A stretch of DNA of 64,000 nucleotides, from the NCBI RefSeq assembly GCF_038396675.1, contig NC_088934.1, forward strand, positions 3,407,501-3,471,500. Reading direction: 5' to 3'. Shown here piece after piece: positions 1 through 10,925 of the stretch (the first letter of the stretch is position 1; each line of letters opens with the position of its first letter). The notes below the pieces were generated by a model. It saw only the letters and a list, made by a program, of their open reading frames with translations. It did not search any database and had not been told where the DNA came from. Origin of the DNA: Hydra vulgaris. Lineage: Eukaryota > Cnidaria > Hydrozoa > Anthoathecata > Hydridae. The position numbers were made by a program, and so were the translations under genes.

Positions 1-797
1 TATTATTAACGGTATATGTACATTGACATACATATTGAAATAAGAAGAAGAAATATAAAAATTTATTTCTTATGCTTGCTTTTTTTTAAAGTGTTTTTAA
101 TAAAACCACTTAAAATGTGCAACCTTTTTTTAACACTTACTTTTATACAAGCAGAGACACACTAGACCGCACTAGGCTGCACAAATGATCTACCTTAAAT
201 TACATTCTAATATAGATGAAAATTTACAACCAAGTTTTCTGAGCTTAGCTGAGCACATTAGGTGCTAGGCTTTTTATTATAAATGATATCTATTTGTAGA
301 TTTTGCTTTAAAAAATTGAAGAAGATGCATAAAGAACGGTTTTAGATCTTTTAAATCCTGTTAAAATCTTTTTTAATAATATTGTGGAAAGTTATGGAAC
401 ATTCTATGACAAATATGTGTTTTTTAGCATGTGTTTAAGCGGTTTTTTAATGTACATTTTAGTGGATAGTTGTATTGTGTTAATGGAAGATTTATTATTT
501 TGTATTTATGTATGCAAAAAGTTTTTAATTATGTAAAAACAAAGAGTTTACAAGAAAAAAGGATTTTTAATTTCTCAATTTATTGAAAGCAAGAAAACCT
601 AAAATCTAGTACTTTTCGTTTAAAAGTCGCCTAAATAACTTTTCTAAAATGCTGTTTTCATCTAGAAAATTGTACTTTAAATGGATCAAATGTCGTTCAT
701 TTAAATAACGCCTAAAAAAACAGAAAGGCAGTAAATTATTTATGAAAAATAGTCATTTCATACACCCTAATATTAATGTTTTACACTAAAACATCAG
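1..797. other. AT-rich sequence, nothing recognised
   Basis: No open frame, repeat unit or splice pair that I can support. It probably lies upstream of, or in an intron of, the host gene whose 3' exons follow. Confidence 0.5.
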
Positions 798-949
798 AGT
801 GCACTACACAATGAAGTTGTTCTAGCCCCAAACCATGATCTTATGATGAAAATGCTTTTCAGCTACAATGCTAAGGTGTCCAGAATGAGGAGGAGTCAGG
901 GAAAAGTCAAAGACTCTAATCAACCTGAGAAGGTCAAGGAGCTCTTGAT
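798..949 (+). CDS. internal exon of an unidentified host gene
   Basis: The exon is preceded by AG (796-797) and followed by the donor GTACGT at 950. It is clearly less AT-rich than its surroundings. One frame stays open across it, encoding a basic polar segment that contains APNHDLMMKM and KVSRMRRSQGKVKD and ends EKVKELL plus two bases of a split codon. Those two bases complete a codon with the first base of the exon at 2164, so the phases agree. I do not recognise the protein. The polypyrimidine tract before the acceptor is weak, so the 5' boundary is less sure than the 3' one. Earlier exons would lie to the left of the window. Confidence 0.5.
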
Positions 950-982
950 GTACGTCATCACCTAATTTCTCATATATATATG

Positions 983-988
<6 letters not shown>

Positions 989-1046
<58 letters not shown>
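989..1046. repeat. (TA)n microsatellite
   Basis: Uninterrupted TA dinucleotide array in the intron between the exons at 798 and 2164. Confidence 0.95.
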
Positions 1047-1050
<4 letters not shown>

Positions 1051-1402
1051 TATGTAAATAAAGCTCAATTTTATTGAACGTTTTATGTTTATATTCACAA
1101 TATTAAAGAAATTAAATACATTAAATAAATAATAATGACAAAAACACCATTTTGATAACCCATAACTACACCTGGCTGTGCAATCATAACCACTCCTGGA
1201 AACTAAATATGGCCAGATTTAAATTCCTCAACCTCAATTACCTATATTTAAACATACAACTGTTCCATCTAATTGAAAAAACCATTGAAAAACCATCTAA
1301 TTGAAAAAACCATTGGAACATTCCAGGACCATCCTTGACAACACCTAATAACCACCTGTACATTTATGACCACTTCCAGAGACAAATATACCATATATAT
1401 CA

Positions 1403-1406
<4 letters not shown>

Positions 1407-1493
<87 letters not shown>
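1407..1493. repeat. (TA)n microsatellite
   Basis: Pure TA array. Just upstream (about 1266-1315) a 28-base unit containing CCATCTAATTG is duplicated in tandem. Confidence 0.95.
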
Positions 1494-1499
<6 letters not shown>

Positions 1500-2163
1500 T
1501 ATAGATATTGAGTCATTAATGTGTTGTAGATCTTAATAAAGTTTGACAATTCTTAGAAAATAAGATTTTTTTAAAATTAAAATTGAAAATATATTCATTA
1601 AAAATGTAGCTTACTAACATAAATATCACTAAATAGACAAAAGTTTTATGACTTTACATAAAGTTTGTGTTTACTGTAAATATGTATTTTTTAACTTCTT
1701 TTATGAATTAAAGGGTGACGACTATTCATATGCCTAAGGGCGCAGTAGTTAAAATCTGGTTGATTGAATAAAGCAAAAAAATAATAATAATAAAGAGAAA
1801 CATAATTAATAAGATTGTTCATAAATAAAGGCAATAATACTCTTGCTAGGTTGTCTTGAATTTTTACCAAAAATTGTTAACTTTTAAGTTATATTTTTTG
1901 AAAAAATATTGATTAAAAAAATAATTTATAAATTAAAAGTTTAAAAACTTTTTAATTTATAAATTGCTTGCCAAAACCAAAACCCTCAGGTAATGCAGCT
2001 ACACTCCTTGCATTTTTCAATAACAGGATAACAGGACCTTTTTTTACAATTTTATAACAACTGATTAAATTAATATTTATTATTTCTATTGTTTACAAAA
2101 CACAAAAAAGTTAAAAATGTAATTGAAAAGTTTTATAAATCTAAACTTTATAATTATTTTTAG

Positions 2164-2332
2164 ATTACATTATATTGAGTACCTTGTTGCGCTAGTAAAC
2201 AAAAATAACTTAGACCCAGTCTTAGTTTTATCGATTGAAGAGCTTAGTGTTGTATTGACAAGAAGTTATAAAGATCTTTTGAAACAAAATGAAAATGAAG
2301 CTATTGAAGAATTTCATGAAAGATTACGAGAG
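2164..2332 (+). CDS. internal exon of the same host gene
   Basis: Acceptor TTATTTTTAG ends at 2163 and donor GAG|GTATTT is at 2333. The open frame starts with the last base of a split codon and reads LHYIEYLVALVNKNNLDPV, then an acidic, mostly helical stretch with SIEELSVVLTRSYKDLL and ends EEFHERLRE. Codon use and the amphipathic character fit real coding sequence. It joins in frame to the exon at 798 (phase 2) and to the terminal exon at 5022 (phase 0). No domain is recognised; it could be the C-terminal helical region of a conserved eukaryotic protein. Reading it as a chance open frame is less likely because all three junction phases agree. Confidence 0.6.
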
Positions 2333-3266
2333 GTATTTATTTATTTATTTTGTTTTGACAACCTAGATTATAGTCTTGACTTAAAATGAAAAGCTTAACT
2401 CGAGGTGCAAAAAAAATAATCAGTTGTCTTTAATTCTTATTTAATTGTCTTGTCTAATTTTCTTGTAATCCTTAATTTTAAAGTTTTTTATTTTTTTAAA
2501 AGCCATAAAATAAAATTAAAAAAAGTTAATTTTTAACTTTTATTATTTTGTCTTTCAATACACCTAAGCACATAAGCATTATATATTTTAATAATCTATT
2601 TATTTGTGTATATGATTTTTCTCCGTTTCCACTGAATGCTAAAAAAACCCTGACAGATTTTTGCAACTACATTTTGCACTACAACCCTTTTTGCAATTGC
2701 AAAAGATGGTGTTGAGAAGTTTTTCTGGAGCAGGTGGAAGTAAAGTTTGAATTGGCTCCAATGCATTACTTACTAAATTCCAGCCCCAGTCTGTTGGGTC
2801 CAGTTGATTGCCTAGCCATACTTGAATTTGATAGTATATTCGATATAAGTGTTGAAATTAACATCACATGAAAATCACATTAGAAGAAAGTATGTTAATA
2901 AAAATAATAGAATAAAATATTAGCAAAATAATAATAATAATAAACAAAACATAAATATTAAAAATAAACGTTTCCATTATAATTTTATAAAAAACTTTTT
3001 AATTATTTCAAGTAAAGCATCAATCACTAAAAAAAAACTAAAAAAAAACAAAAACAAAAACTTCTTATCAAATACTTTTAAAATAAATTTGAATCTAGCC
3101 TGCCTCAGCAGTGTTCGTATATCATTAAGTAAGGTTATGATAGCTTATCTGTTGTTCTTAATACTTTTTCATGATCCAGTTTTATCAAATTTAACATCTA
3201 AAAACTAGATTTTTCTTTGGTGCAGTGTTAATTATTTCTATTGTAAGTACCTTACTATAGCCATAA

Positions 3267-3368
3267 AGTAAAAACATTTATCTAATTTTCTTCAACAAAT
3301 TGTTTCGCCATCAGTAGGCTCATCCTGGTGAGCTTACTGATGATGAAAATTAGATAAGTATTTTTACT
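3267..3368. repeat. imperfect inverted repeat (hairpin)
   Basis: The left arm 3267-3324 and right arm 3327-3368 share the blocks AGTAAAAA, TATCTAATTTTC and CATCAGTAGGCTCA in inverted order. The left arm carries about 18 extra bases. The following block (3395-3440) recurs beside the Penelope-like element at 20251-20285, so this may be a fragment of such an element's end. Confidence 0.55.
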
Positions 3369-3555
3369 AATTAATTTTTGCCCTGTTCTTTAAAAACATT
3401 GAGCACTCTATTTGTTGAGTAAACTAACATAACTAACTACTATGCAAAAAAATTGGTAAATTAGAATTAAGTACATATTTTCTTGGAAATAATGAACAAT
3501 AATAAGTAAAAATTTAATTTACTTATAGTTTATTAATATTTGGTTTTATACCCTA

Positions 3556-4400
3556 ATGCTCATCTTTATTTTTGGTCCTGGGAAGTTTTCCTAATTCATT
3601 TTTAATGTGTGCCCAGAGATTTTCTATCGAATTTATGGGGCTGTTTAATGGGAAAAATTTGGCCACTTCAAAATCCGAATTTTCTCGTTATGAAACCAAT
3701 TTTTTACTACCTTTGCTGTATGCTTTGGGTCATTATCTTGTTGATAGACCCAAATCAAAGGTAGGTTTTCTTCTGCGAAGGGTAGCATAACATCCTGCAG
3801 TATATTTAAATATATTTCTTTGTTCATATTTTCTTTGATCCAAAAATGGGGACCTACTCCATAATATGAAAAGCAACCCCACATTTTAATATTTCCACCA
3901 CCATATTTAACCGTTTTGACGGTATATCCGGGATCATATTCTTTTCTTTTTGGACATATTTTTTCAGTGCATCTGACCCACACAAATTAATTTTGGTCTC
4001 ATCTGGCCATAGAATATTTCGCCATTTTGAAGATGGCCAGCCCACGTGTTTCCTAGCAAAATCTTTCCTGTTTTTAATATTATTTGGTGATAAAAATGTT
4101 TACTTTAACATATTGTTGAGTAAGCCTTTTTCTAACTGTCGAAGCATCAATTTGCAGGACAAGAGTAGTTTTTATTTCTATTGACGTTGCAAAAGGATTT
4201 CTTTTGGAATAAAGAACAATATTTTTGTCATCTCTTTTAAATGTTTTGCTCTTTCGACCACGTGTTTCGGGTGTATTTTTTTTTTAAATTGCATTGCATA
4301 CCATATTAATTGAACAGTCCATTAAATTTGAAAACTTCTTTTAAAGTTTTACCCCTAATTTCGTAAAATTTTAATTGAATTTGATTAAGAAGGTTGCGTA
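3556..4400 (-). pseudogene. Tc1/mariner transposase relic
   Basis: Minus-strand reading in at least three frames gives the order of a Tc1-type DDE transposase. There is an HTH-linker piece with GRKSKTFKRDDKN near 4250, then RKDFARKHVGW and ILWPDETKINLCGSD (first catalytic Asp) near 4010-4060. Next come GGGNIKMWGCFSYYGVGP near 3880 and the second Asp block QQDNDPKHTAKVV near 3735. Last is SIENLWAHIKNELGKLP near 3600, with the third acidic residue (Glu). The frame is broken in several places and the C terminus is short. The family cuts and pastes DNA at TA dinucleotides. No terminal repeats were found, so this is an old copy sitting in the last intron of the host gene. Confidence 0.85.
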
Positions 4401-4451
4401 TAAACATTTTTTTTGTTTGTTTTAAATATAATTTGTTATAATTATATATTT

Positions 4452-4764
4452 AAGATGGGGCAAGATGGTTTTTCATATAACAACTCAACAAAAAAACTTA
4501 AAAATGGGTGAAAACGAAACTGTATTTACATATTGTATTTTAAAACGCCAATTGGTTTTTTTAAATATTATTTTCTGGTCACGTGACCAGATAACAAACT
4601 CCTAAGCTTTTTAATTTAAATTTTTCTACATCCAAACTGAAAATTCATGCAAGCAATAAATCATCATGATAACATAAACATAATATCAAAGTATTATTGC
4701 TTCATGACAAATGGTTTCGTAATAACTCAGGGCTATCAAAACGTTCGCCATCTTGCCCCATCTT
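4452..4764. mobile_element. 313-bp MITE with G-rich terminal inverted repeats
   Basis: The 17-base sequence AAGATGGGGCAAGATGG at 4452-4468 is repeated exactly in inverted orientation at 4748-4764. The interior has no transposase similarity that I can see. The right end lies just before a (TA)n array. The superfamily is undetermined. Confidence 0.75.
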
Positions 4765-4784
4765 CCCCTATACACACATATATA

Positions 4785-4888
<104 letters not shown>

Positions 4889-5021
4889 AGCATCTTTTAC
4901 CTTGAGCACAATTAAATTAGGTTTTTATATTATATCATATGTTTTTGTATATTATATAGTTTGTTTTTTTCAATTTTTCATTAATTTTTTAAATTTTATA
5001 TTAATTTTTGTTTGTTTTTAG

Positions 5022-5060
5022 TACGTTCGCACGGAACTTCCTTTATTAAAAAAGAAATGA
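5022..5060 (+). CDS. terminal exon of the host gene, ends with TGA
   Basis: A long pyrimidine-rich acceptor (TTTTTGTTTGTTTTTAG) ends at 5021. In phase 0, continuing from the GAG at 2330-2332, it encodes YVRTELPLLKKK and then TGA at 5058-5060. The joined tail EEFHERLREYVRTELP reads as a continuous charged helix, which supports the model. A second frame across the same DNA is open to about 5188, but it would need a different splice phase. The 3' UTR runs rightward; no clear AATAAA was chosen. Confidence 0.55.
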   Translation, partial: YVRTELPLLKKK

Positions 5061-5526
5061 TTGTAGAAGATCCTCACAGTCATTCCACGGTTTTATTGCT
5101 TCATTACGGCTTTCTATTGGCTTTACAAAAGATTTATATTAGTGTGGAAAATTACGAAGTAACTGTGATGACGATTTTTATCACCTAAATTTAAAGTATA
5201 AGCTGTATTCTGTTTTATTAATATTCTGTATAATTTTTATATTTTTTAGAAGCTGTTTTTATATATTTTTTTAATTTTACAACAAATAACTGTATTGCAA
5301 GATAATGCGTGTAACTAATTGTAATGTATCTATATCAAAGTATTTGTGTTTTCATTTTCAAAGGGACAACCAATGAATTTTTTGATATTTTTTTATTTTT
5401 CCAGGAGATGGTAAATATCCAAAGGTAAAGGATGGTAAATAAGTAAATATTTTGAATACAAATGAATATTTGAAAAACGAATTTAAATTTTTTCGATAAA
5501 ACTTAATCTAATTTGGTTTCAAATCA

Positions 5527-5529
<3 letters not shown>

Positions 5530-5623
<94 letters not shown>
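5530..5623. repeat. (TA)n microsatellite abutting a Tc1 end
   Basis: TA array ending one or two bases before the Tc1 terminus at 5625. Tc1 elements insert at TA. Confidence 0.95.
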
Positions 5624-5624
<1 letters not shown>

Positions 5625-5923
5625 CAGTATTGGACAAAACATTTGCCACCAACATCGAACAATGCTAAAAAGTGTTCCTAATTTTACATGTCTTAAAAAC
5701 GAAACGAGCTATACTACCACAGCAAACAGTTCAGGAGTCTGGAGTCATAGCATGCCATGACATGAGCAATCAGGTGACAGCACACAGGCAGAATTTCGTT
5801 GACAATTGCAATTTTGCAGCGGACAAAACAAGTGCAACTTTTTTGGTTTGTTTCATTTTCTTAAGTCTGGTTCGTGTCAACGTCACGGAAGTTTTTTAAT
5901 AATTAAAGGAAGTATCCAGTAGT

Positions 5924-6091
5924 TTCCAGAAGCATGCAGAAGCTTCCAAAAGTTTCCAGAAGAAGCATCTGGAAACATCCAGAAACATTCAGAAGCATCG
6001 AAAAGAAGCATCTAGAATCTTCCAGAACAGGTTCACACAGGTTCATTTTACTATATAAGAGACATATAAATCGACATATAATTCAGTCAGT
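5924..6091 (+). promoter_or_regulatory. heat-shock-element-like cluster, TATA box and initiator
   Basis: Between 5924 and 6028 there are many alternating TTC and GAA triplets two bases apart. Examples are TTCCAGAA at 5924-5931, GAAGCTTC at 5939-5946 and TTCCAGAA at 5954-5961, with further GAA and TTC units to 6028. This is the pattern bound by HSF trimers (nGAAnnTTCn). TATATAA at 6052-6058 and an initiator-like TTCAGTCAGT at 6082-6091 follow at normal core-promoter spacing, about 220 bases before the transposase ATG. Heat inducibility is inferred from the motif only. Confidence 0.55.
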
Positions 6092-6300
6092 ATATGGAAG
6101 TCAATCAGTCAGTATTATCAAGACAGTTTATCGAAGTGAGTTTTATCAAAGTGTTTTATCGAAGAACATCAATACAAGAAGTGAAATACAACAAGTGTTT
6201 CATTACGTCAATACAGTCCACATCCAACCAAGACGTTGTGTTGCACAGAGCATTATTGTATCATCGTGATTATTTATTTTTAAGACTTTTAAGTGCAAAA

Positions 6301-7308
6301 ATGGCTCCCGACAGTCTTGGATTGGAACTAAGAAAGAAAATTATTTGCGATTACGTAAGTGGAATGTCACAAAAAAGTAATTGTGATAAATATCGCGTGA
6401 AAAAATGGACCGTATCAAGACTATGTTCCAAATATCGTTCTATGGGGAAGTTGGCAGCAGATAACAAAGGTGGTTCACCGCGTTCCACCATTTCTAGAGA
6501 GAATTCTATGATCGTCAGATTCGTCAAGAAGGATCCCTGGATATCATCAGTCGAGATACAAAAGCAATTAGAGCTGCCTGTATCGGACCGAACAATCAGA
6601 CGACGTGCTGTTGAAGCCGGATTGTTTTCTCGACGCCCTGCAAAGAAACCGCTGATTTCACTAAAAAACCAGAAGAAAAGACTCCTGTTTGCTACATCTC
6701 ATATTGACTGGAATGTGCAGAAATAGCGAAATGTCCTGTTCAGTGATGAATCGAAGTTCAACATCATTGGGAGCGATGGCATTTGCCGTGTACGTCGACC
6801 GGCCGGAAAACGCCTCAATTTACGTTACTGCCATAAGCCCGTGAAGCATGGTGGAGGCAATGTAATGGTCTGGGGGTGTTTTTCTGCTAACGGTCTAGGT
6901 CCAATACATCAAAACGATGGAATAATGGACTGTTTCATATATAAAAATATCCTGAAAGATATTATGTTACCTCATGCTGAATGGAATATGCCAATAAAAT
7001 GGGTTTTTCAGCAAGACAACGATCCGAAACACACTGCAAAAGTAGTCAAGCAGTGGTTTCAAGACAACCACCTATCGGTGATGGATTGGCCGCCTCAATC
7101 TCCGGATCTCAACCCTATCGAGAACCTGTGGGAGATCGTCAACCGCAGAATTAATCGTGAAGGTGTTCGTAATAAAGATCAACTGTTTGAACAAATCCAA
7201 AAGGCCTGGGCAGCGATTCCACAAAGTTTCATTGATCACCTGATCGAATCTATGCCTCGAAGATGCAAGGCTGTGATCGACAACAAAGGATTCGCCACGA
7301 AATATTGA
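6301..7308 (+). pseudogene. Tc1 transposase with one in-frame stop
   Basis: 336 codons from ATG 6301 to TGA 7306-7308, in one frame throughout and interrupted only by TAG at 6724-6726 (codon 142). The N-terminal half has the paired HTH region (LRKKIICDYVSGMSQKS, then SRLCSKYRSMGKL with the GGSPRSTI linker). The catalytic core shows LFSDESKF (first Asp), GGGNVMVWGCFSANGLGP, QQDNDPKHTAKVV (second Asp) and SPDLNPIENLWE (Glu; DD34E spacing). It ends with SMPRRCKAVI and FATKY. Full family length is about 340 residues, so apart from the nonsense codon the copy looks young. An earlier in-frame ATG at 6094 exists, but 6301 fits the family start. Confidence 0.9.
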
Positions 7309-7815
7309 TAGCGAAATACAGCTTGGTCAACATTTTGTCTAGTTGCACTTGTTTTTTCCAGAAGGAAATCAACTTTTTTTAAGACTTTTGATTAATTTAT
7401 TAATTTTCGTGTACAAATAATGAACTTTGTGATGAATAAAACTTTGTGATGAATAAAACTTTGTCTCTAAACAGTTACATAGTTATTTCTCTAAATTGAA
7501 AAAATGCAGCACTTTTATATAAAGAAACTAAATTATATATATATATATGTCTACGGTTGCATAATCTACGGTTGCAAAAGGTATAAAATTCATTCTCAAA
7601 TAATCGGCTGTAATGACACTCATTGAATACCTAGATAACCAGGTAAACAAAATAAATCGTTCTTAGAACTCAACTCCCACCTCGAAGTAAACAATTGAAC
7701 CCGAAAGTTGTACTTCTTTACCAAGCTTACGCTCAGTAGTTTCAGGCATTTTACCAGCGCCCTTTCAAAGTGAATTTAAGTGAACCTAAAACTGTTATTT
7801 TAATATTTTTTTGAA

Positions 7816-10172
7816 ATGGAAGTTGAGCGAACAGGTATATATTTACAATATCATAAAACACTAGTTGTATCTTTGTTGATAAAAAAATAATTTGATTGTA
7901 AAGATGACGATAGGTTAGCACTAAAATAAGAATTTTGAAAAAATTTTAATAGAGTAGAACTTTTGAGATTGTTCGGGATTGTTATAAACATAAACTGTTT
8001 TTTTATTGTTACTTTATTTATCTCTCAGAAAAAGTTACTCTTGTGTGCTCGTACTTGCTCTTTCTATATTTTTTTAATTTTTGTAGGTTCGATGGCGTGT
8101 CGTGTGAGAAAACAAGACATTTTTGAAGTATGGCGGAAAGAAAGAAATTTTAATAAAGTGATGAAATTTGTTGAAGAAACAATTAACTTTAATAGTAGTG
8201 ACACTAAAGAAGGGCCTAGAGGAAGGTTTTTAAGTGCTTAGAGGAAGGTGAAAAGACAAAAAACACAGAGCATCCAAAAAACATTTCGGAGAATGCAGTC
8301 ACTCAGCAAAAACTAGGAGAGTGAAAGATCTCGTTGAAGATAGGACATCTGATGACCTTTCTCTAGCTACACGAATTAAATTTAGGCATGAGGATAAAAG
8401 GAAAGTTATTCATATGGTTACATCACCTACCAGTTCACCAAGAAAAGTTACCAAAGTAAAAAAATGTATTTTCATTGAAAGTAAGGCTCCCATAAAAATG
8501 ACAGCAGAGCGTGCGTTAGTTCTCTTTGCTGATAATAAATTTACAAAGAATCAATACATCGATATTCAACATACCTCTAAATCGCACAACGCTGACATTT
8601 ACCCACCATACAATCGTTTGTTGGAGGCGAAGATGCTATGTTATCCCGGTGACATCAAAATAACTGAAATATCTGCCGAAGTTTTTTTTCAATCATTAGT
8701 GAACCACACAGTTCAAAGACTTTTGAGTGCACAGAGAGATATTTTAAAAGCAAGGCAGCAGGATTTTGATCCCAAAAATTTAAATATTTTATTCAAGTGG
8801 GGTTGTGATAGTGCATCGGGTCATAGCCGATATATGCAAGGTTTTGAAACGGATGATAGTGACGATTCGAGCATTTATTTTGTATCTATGGTTTCCCTTA
8901 TATTACTGCTTCGTCAGTAAGTGGGTCATGTTATTTGATTCTGTAAAATAATCATGTACCTTCATCAAAAAAATATTGTCGTCCCATCAAAATCCGTCAG
9001 GGTTAGGGTTAACCCTGGCAGGAGATCCAGGTTCGAAACGAGCTCTGGAAAGTTTTCGCGTCACGGTAAGGAAGGAGGCGTGAACTTCCTGGTTAAATGC
9101 ACTTCCGTGGAGCTCTGTGACAAGACCGTTAGGACTTCTTGGGGCACCTAAAAAAAAAAAAAAAATGTTTCACAAAGAAACACCTAATTTTGTAACATAA
9201 CAAGTTGATAATGTTAAAAAAGAAATACAGGATCTGAGCCCCAGTGAGATTATTGTGGAAGGAGTACAATTTAAAATACAATCAACGTTTTCACTAACGA
9301 TGATTGATGGTAAAACTTGCAGCACTCTTTCCAATACAGCTGCTCAAAATTGTCATATTTGTGGCGCATCCCCAAAAATAATTAACAATCTAGAAGCAGT
9401 GCGAGCAAGACCAATAAACAAAAATGCTCTTCAATTTGGACTATCAAGCTTACATGCTTGGATTAAATGCATGGAGTGTATCCTCAATATATCATACCGT
9501 TTAGATATTAAAAAATGGAGAATTGAGAAAACACAAAAAAATAAAACAGAAAAAAGAAAATAGGCAGTACAAGAAAATTTGAGAAGAGAATTGATGAACC
9601 TATCAGAATTGAATGTTGTAGTTGATGAACCAATGAGAATTGAACATTTTAGTTGATTTACCAAAGGCTGTGGCACAATCAATACAGGGAATGTGGCTTG
9701 TACTTTTTTTTACAACCCAGAGCTAGCCTCACAAGCTACAGGGGTAAATAAATCTCTTATAGAAAGATTAGGGACAATCCTCCGTACAATTGGCTCGGGG
9801 TTTGCAATAAATATACCAACTTTTGAAAATTTTACCATGCAAACTGCTGATTTGTACATTCAAGAATACTCTTGGTTCTACATGCCGCAAAGTGTACACG
9901 AAATTTCGATGCATGGAAGCCTCATTATAAAAGAAGCCATCCTACAAATTGGTACACTGTCAGAAGAGGCTCAGGAGCATAGAAGTAAAGACATTCGAAA
10001 TTACAGAGAGTTCCATGCAAGAAAATTATCCAGAAAAGAAAATGTGGAAGACATGTTAAATCTACTTCTTATAAGCTCTGACCCTTTAATCTCTTCTTTA
10101 AAGAGAAAAAAGCCAAAATCTAGTTTTCCACAATTAGTTTTAACCTTGCTAAGAGAAGCTGAAGACTTGTAG
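7816..10172 (+). pseudogene. RAG1/Transib-like transposase, copy 1
   Basis: A short first exon (ATG 7816, donor after 7834, phase 1) joins in frame to an exon starting at 8087 (GSMACRVRKQDIFEVW). Frame breaks near 8230 and a SINE at about 8999-9166 disrupt it. Downstream blocks match the RAG1 catalytic core in order. FKWGCDSASGHSRY near 8800 corresponds to the region around the first catalytic Asp of RAG1. SSKKYCRPIKIR just before the SINE and FHKETPNF just after it follow. Next are CHICGASPKIINN, a C2 knuckle like RAG1 CTLCDATR; FGLSSLHAWIKCMECIL near 9440; GTINTGNVAC near 9680; FYMPQSVHEISMHG near 9885; and LSEEAQEHRSKD near 9965, equivalent to RAG1 SEGNESGNK with the catalytic Glu. It ends LLLISSDPLISSL. 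An Asp at the second catalytic position (RAG1 LHCDIG) is not evident. Terminal repeats were not found. Confidence 0.72.
8999..9166 (+). mobile_element. tRNA-derived SINE, copy 1, inserted in RAG1-like gene
   Basis: The body matches four other copies in the window: a B-box-like GGTTCGAAACGAG, then AAGGAGGCGTGAACTTCC, AAATGCACTTCCG, CTCTGTGACAAGACCG and CTTCTTGGGGC, ending in a 15-base A tail. The tRNA-like head is degenerate here. It interrupts the RAG1-like frame between the R of PIKIR and the F of FHKET. Confidence 0.8.
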
Positions 10173-10855
10173 GCATAAATTGTTATCACATGTTATAAGA
10201 ATGTAATAAAATATTGAAAAAAGTTGTTTACAGTGTTTTCTTTTTTTTAAACATTAAACTTAATACCTACTTTGCAAATACATTGTTATATTTATATTTT
10301 CAGGATTCTGGTTTAGGCGATTTTTTTACATACTGGTAATTTAGAAAAACAAAACCAAAATCGGTTTAATTTAAAATTACTCCCCAGAAAAATAAAACAA
10401 ATGTTATAAAATGTTATTTTAAACATTGTTTTTAAATAAAGAATTAAAAATATACAAAATTTACAGTGCTTAATATTTCTAAGAAACGATAATTTAACAT
10501 AGCAAAATAAAAATCATCACTTTTAAATTTTAAAATCTAACAAAATATAAAATAAATACTAAAATTATAGTGCTTGACAAATAAAGACATTTTAAGAAAT
10601 ATAAGTGTTTTGCCAGATGTAGACAGATTTCATTTTTAAGAAAATAACTGTAGAATATTGAAACCACGGCACTTAGGGAATTCCAAGTTTTAATCCTATT
10701 ACCTGAAGACAGTAAAAGTGCACCCTACTTACAACAATTGCCATGAAATTACTATCTTTACTGCCAAACTAACCAAGATCATTCTTGTGTTTTACACATA
10801 CAACAATGTTTTACCTGTATACAAATTTTCAGTCCCTTATATTGTGGTGGAATAA
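10173..10855. other. AT-rich spacer, nothing recognised
   Basis: No supported gene or repeat; it may include the 3' flank of RAG1-like copy 1. Confidence 0.5.
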
Positions 10856-10925
10856 TTTTGCAATCATAGATCGCCGGAAAGGACCACTGTGCGTCGGTCC
10901 TTTCCGGCGATCTATGATTGCAAAA
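10856..10925. repeat. perfect 30-bp palindrome with 10-nt loop
   Basis: Arms 10856-10885 and 10896-10925 are exact inverted copies (core ATCGCCGGAAAGGACC) around the loop ACTGTGCGTC. The arms are much richer in G+C than the flanks. Confidence 0.9.

Larger units (their letters stand above)
5625..7375 (+). mobile_element. Tc1/mariner-family transposon
   Basis: The left end begins CAGTATTGGACAAAACATTT immediately after TA. A second block inside the left end (GGACAAAACAAGTGCAAC near 5820) matches, in inverted orientation, GTTGCACTTGTTTTTTCC near 7344-7361 after the gene. This suggests long IR/DR-type ends, with the outer part of the right end lost or diverged. The element carries one transposase gene and an upstream regulatory block. 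A 17-base direct duplication (GAACTTTGTGATGAATAAAA type) lies at 7420-7463. Confidence 0.75.

Noticed and set aside
3330-3360. Hammerhead-ribozyme-like CTGATGA followed by GAAA
   Set aside because: No room for stem II between the two core motifs, and no cleavage-site context; better explained by the imperfect hairpin.
3572-3790. Plus-strand 72-codon open frame
   Set aside because: Antisense to the Tc1 relic on the minus strand.
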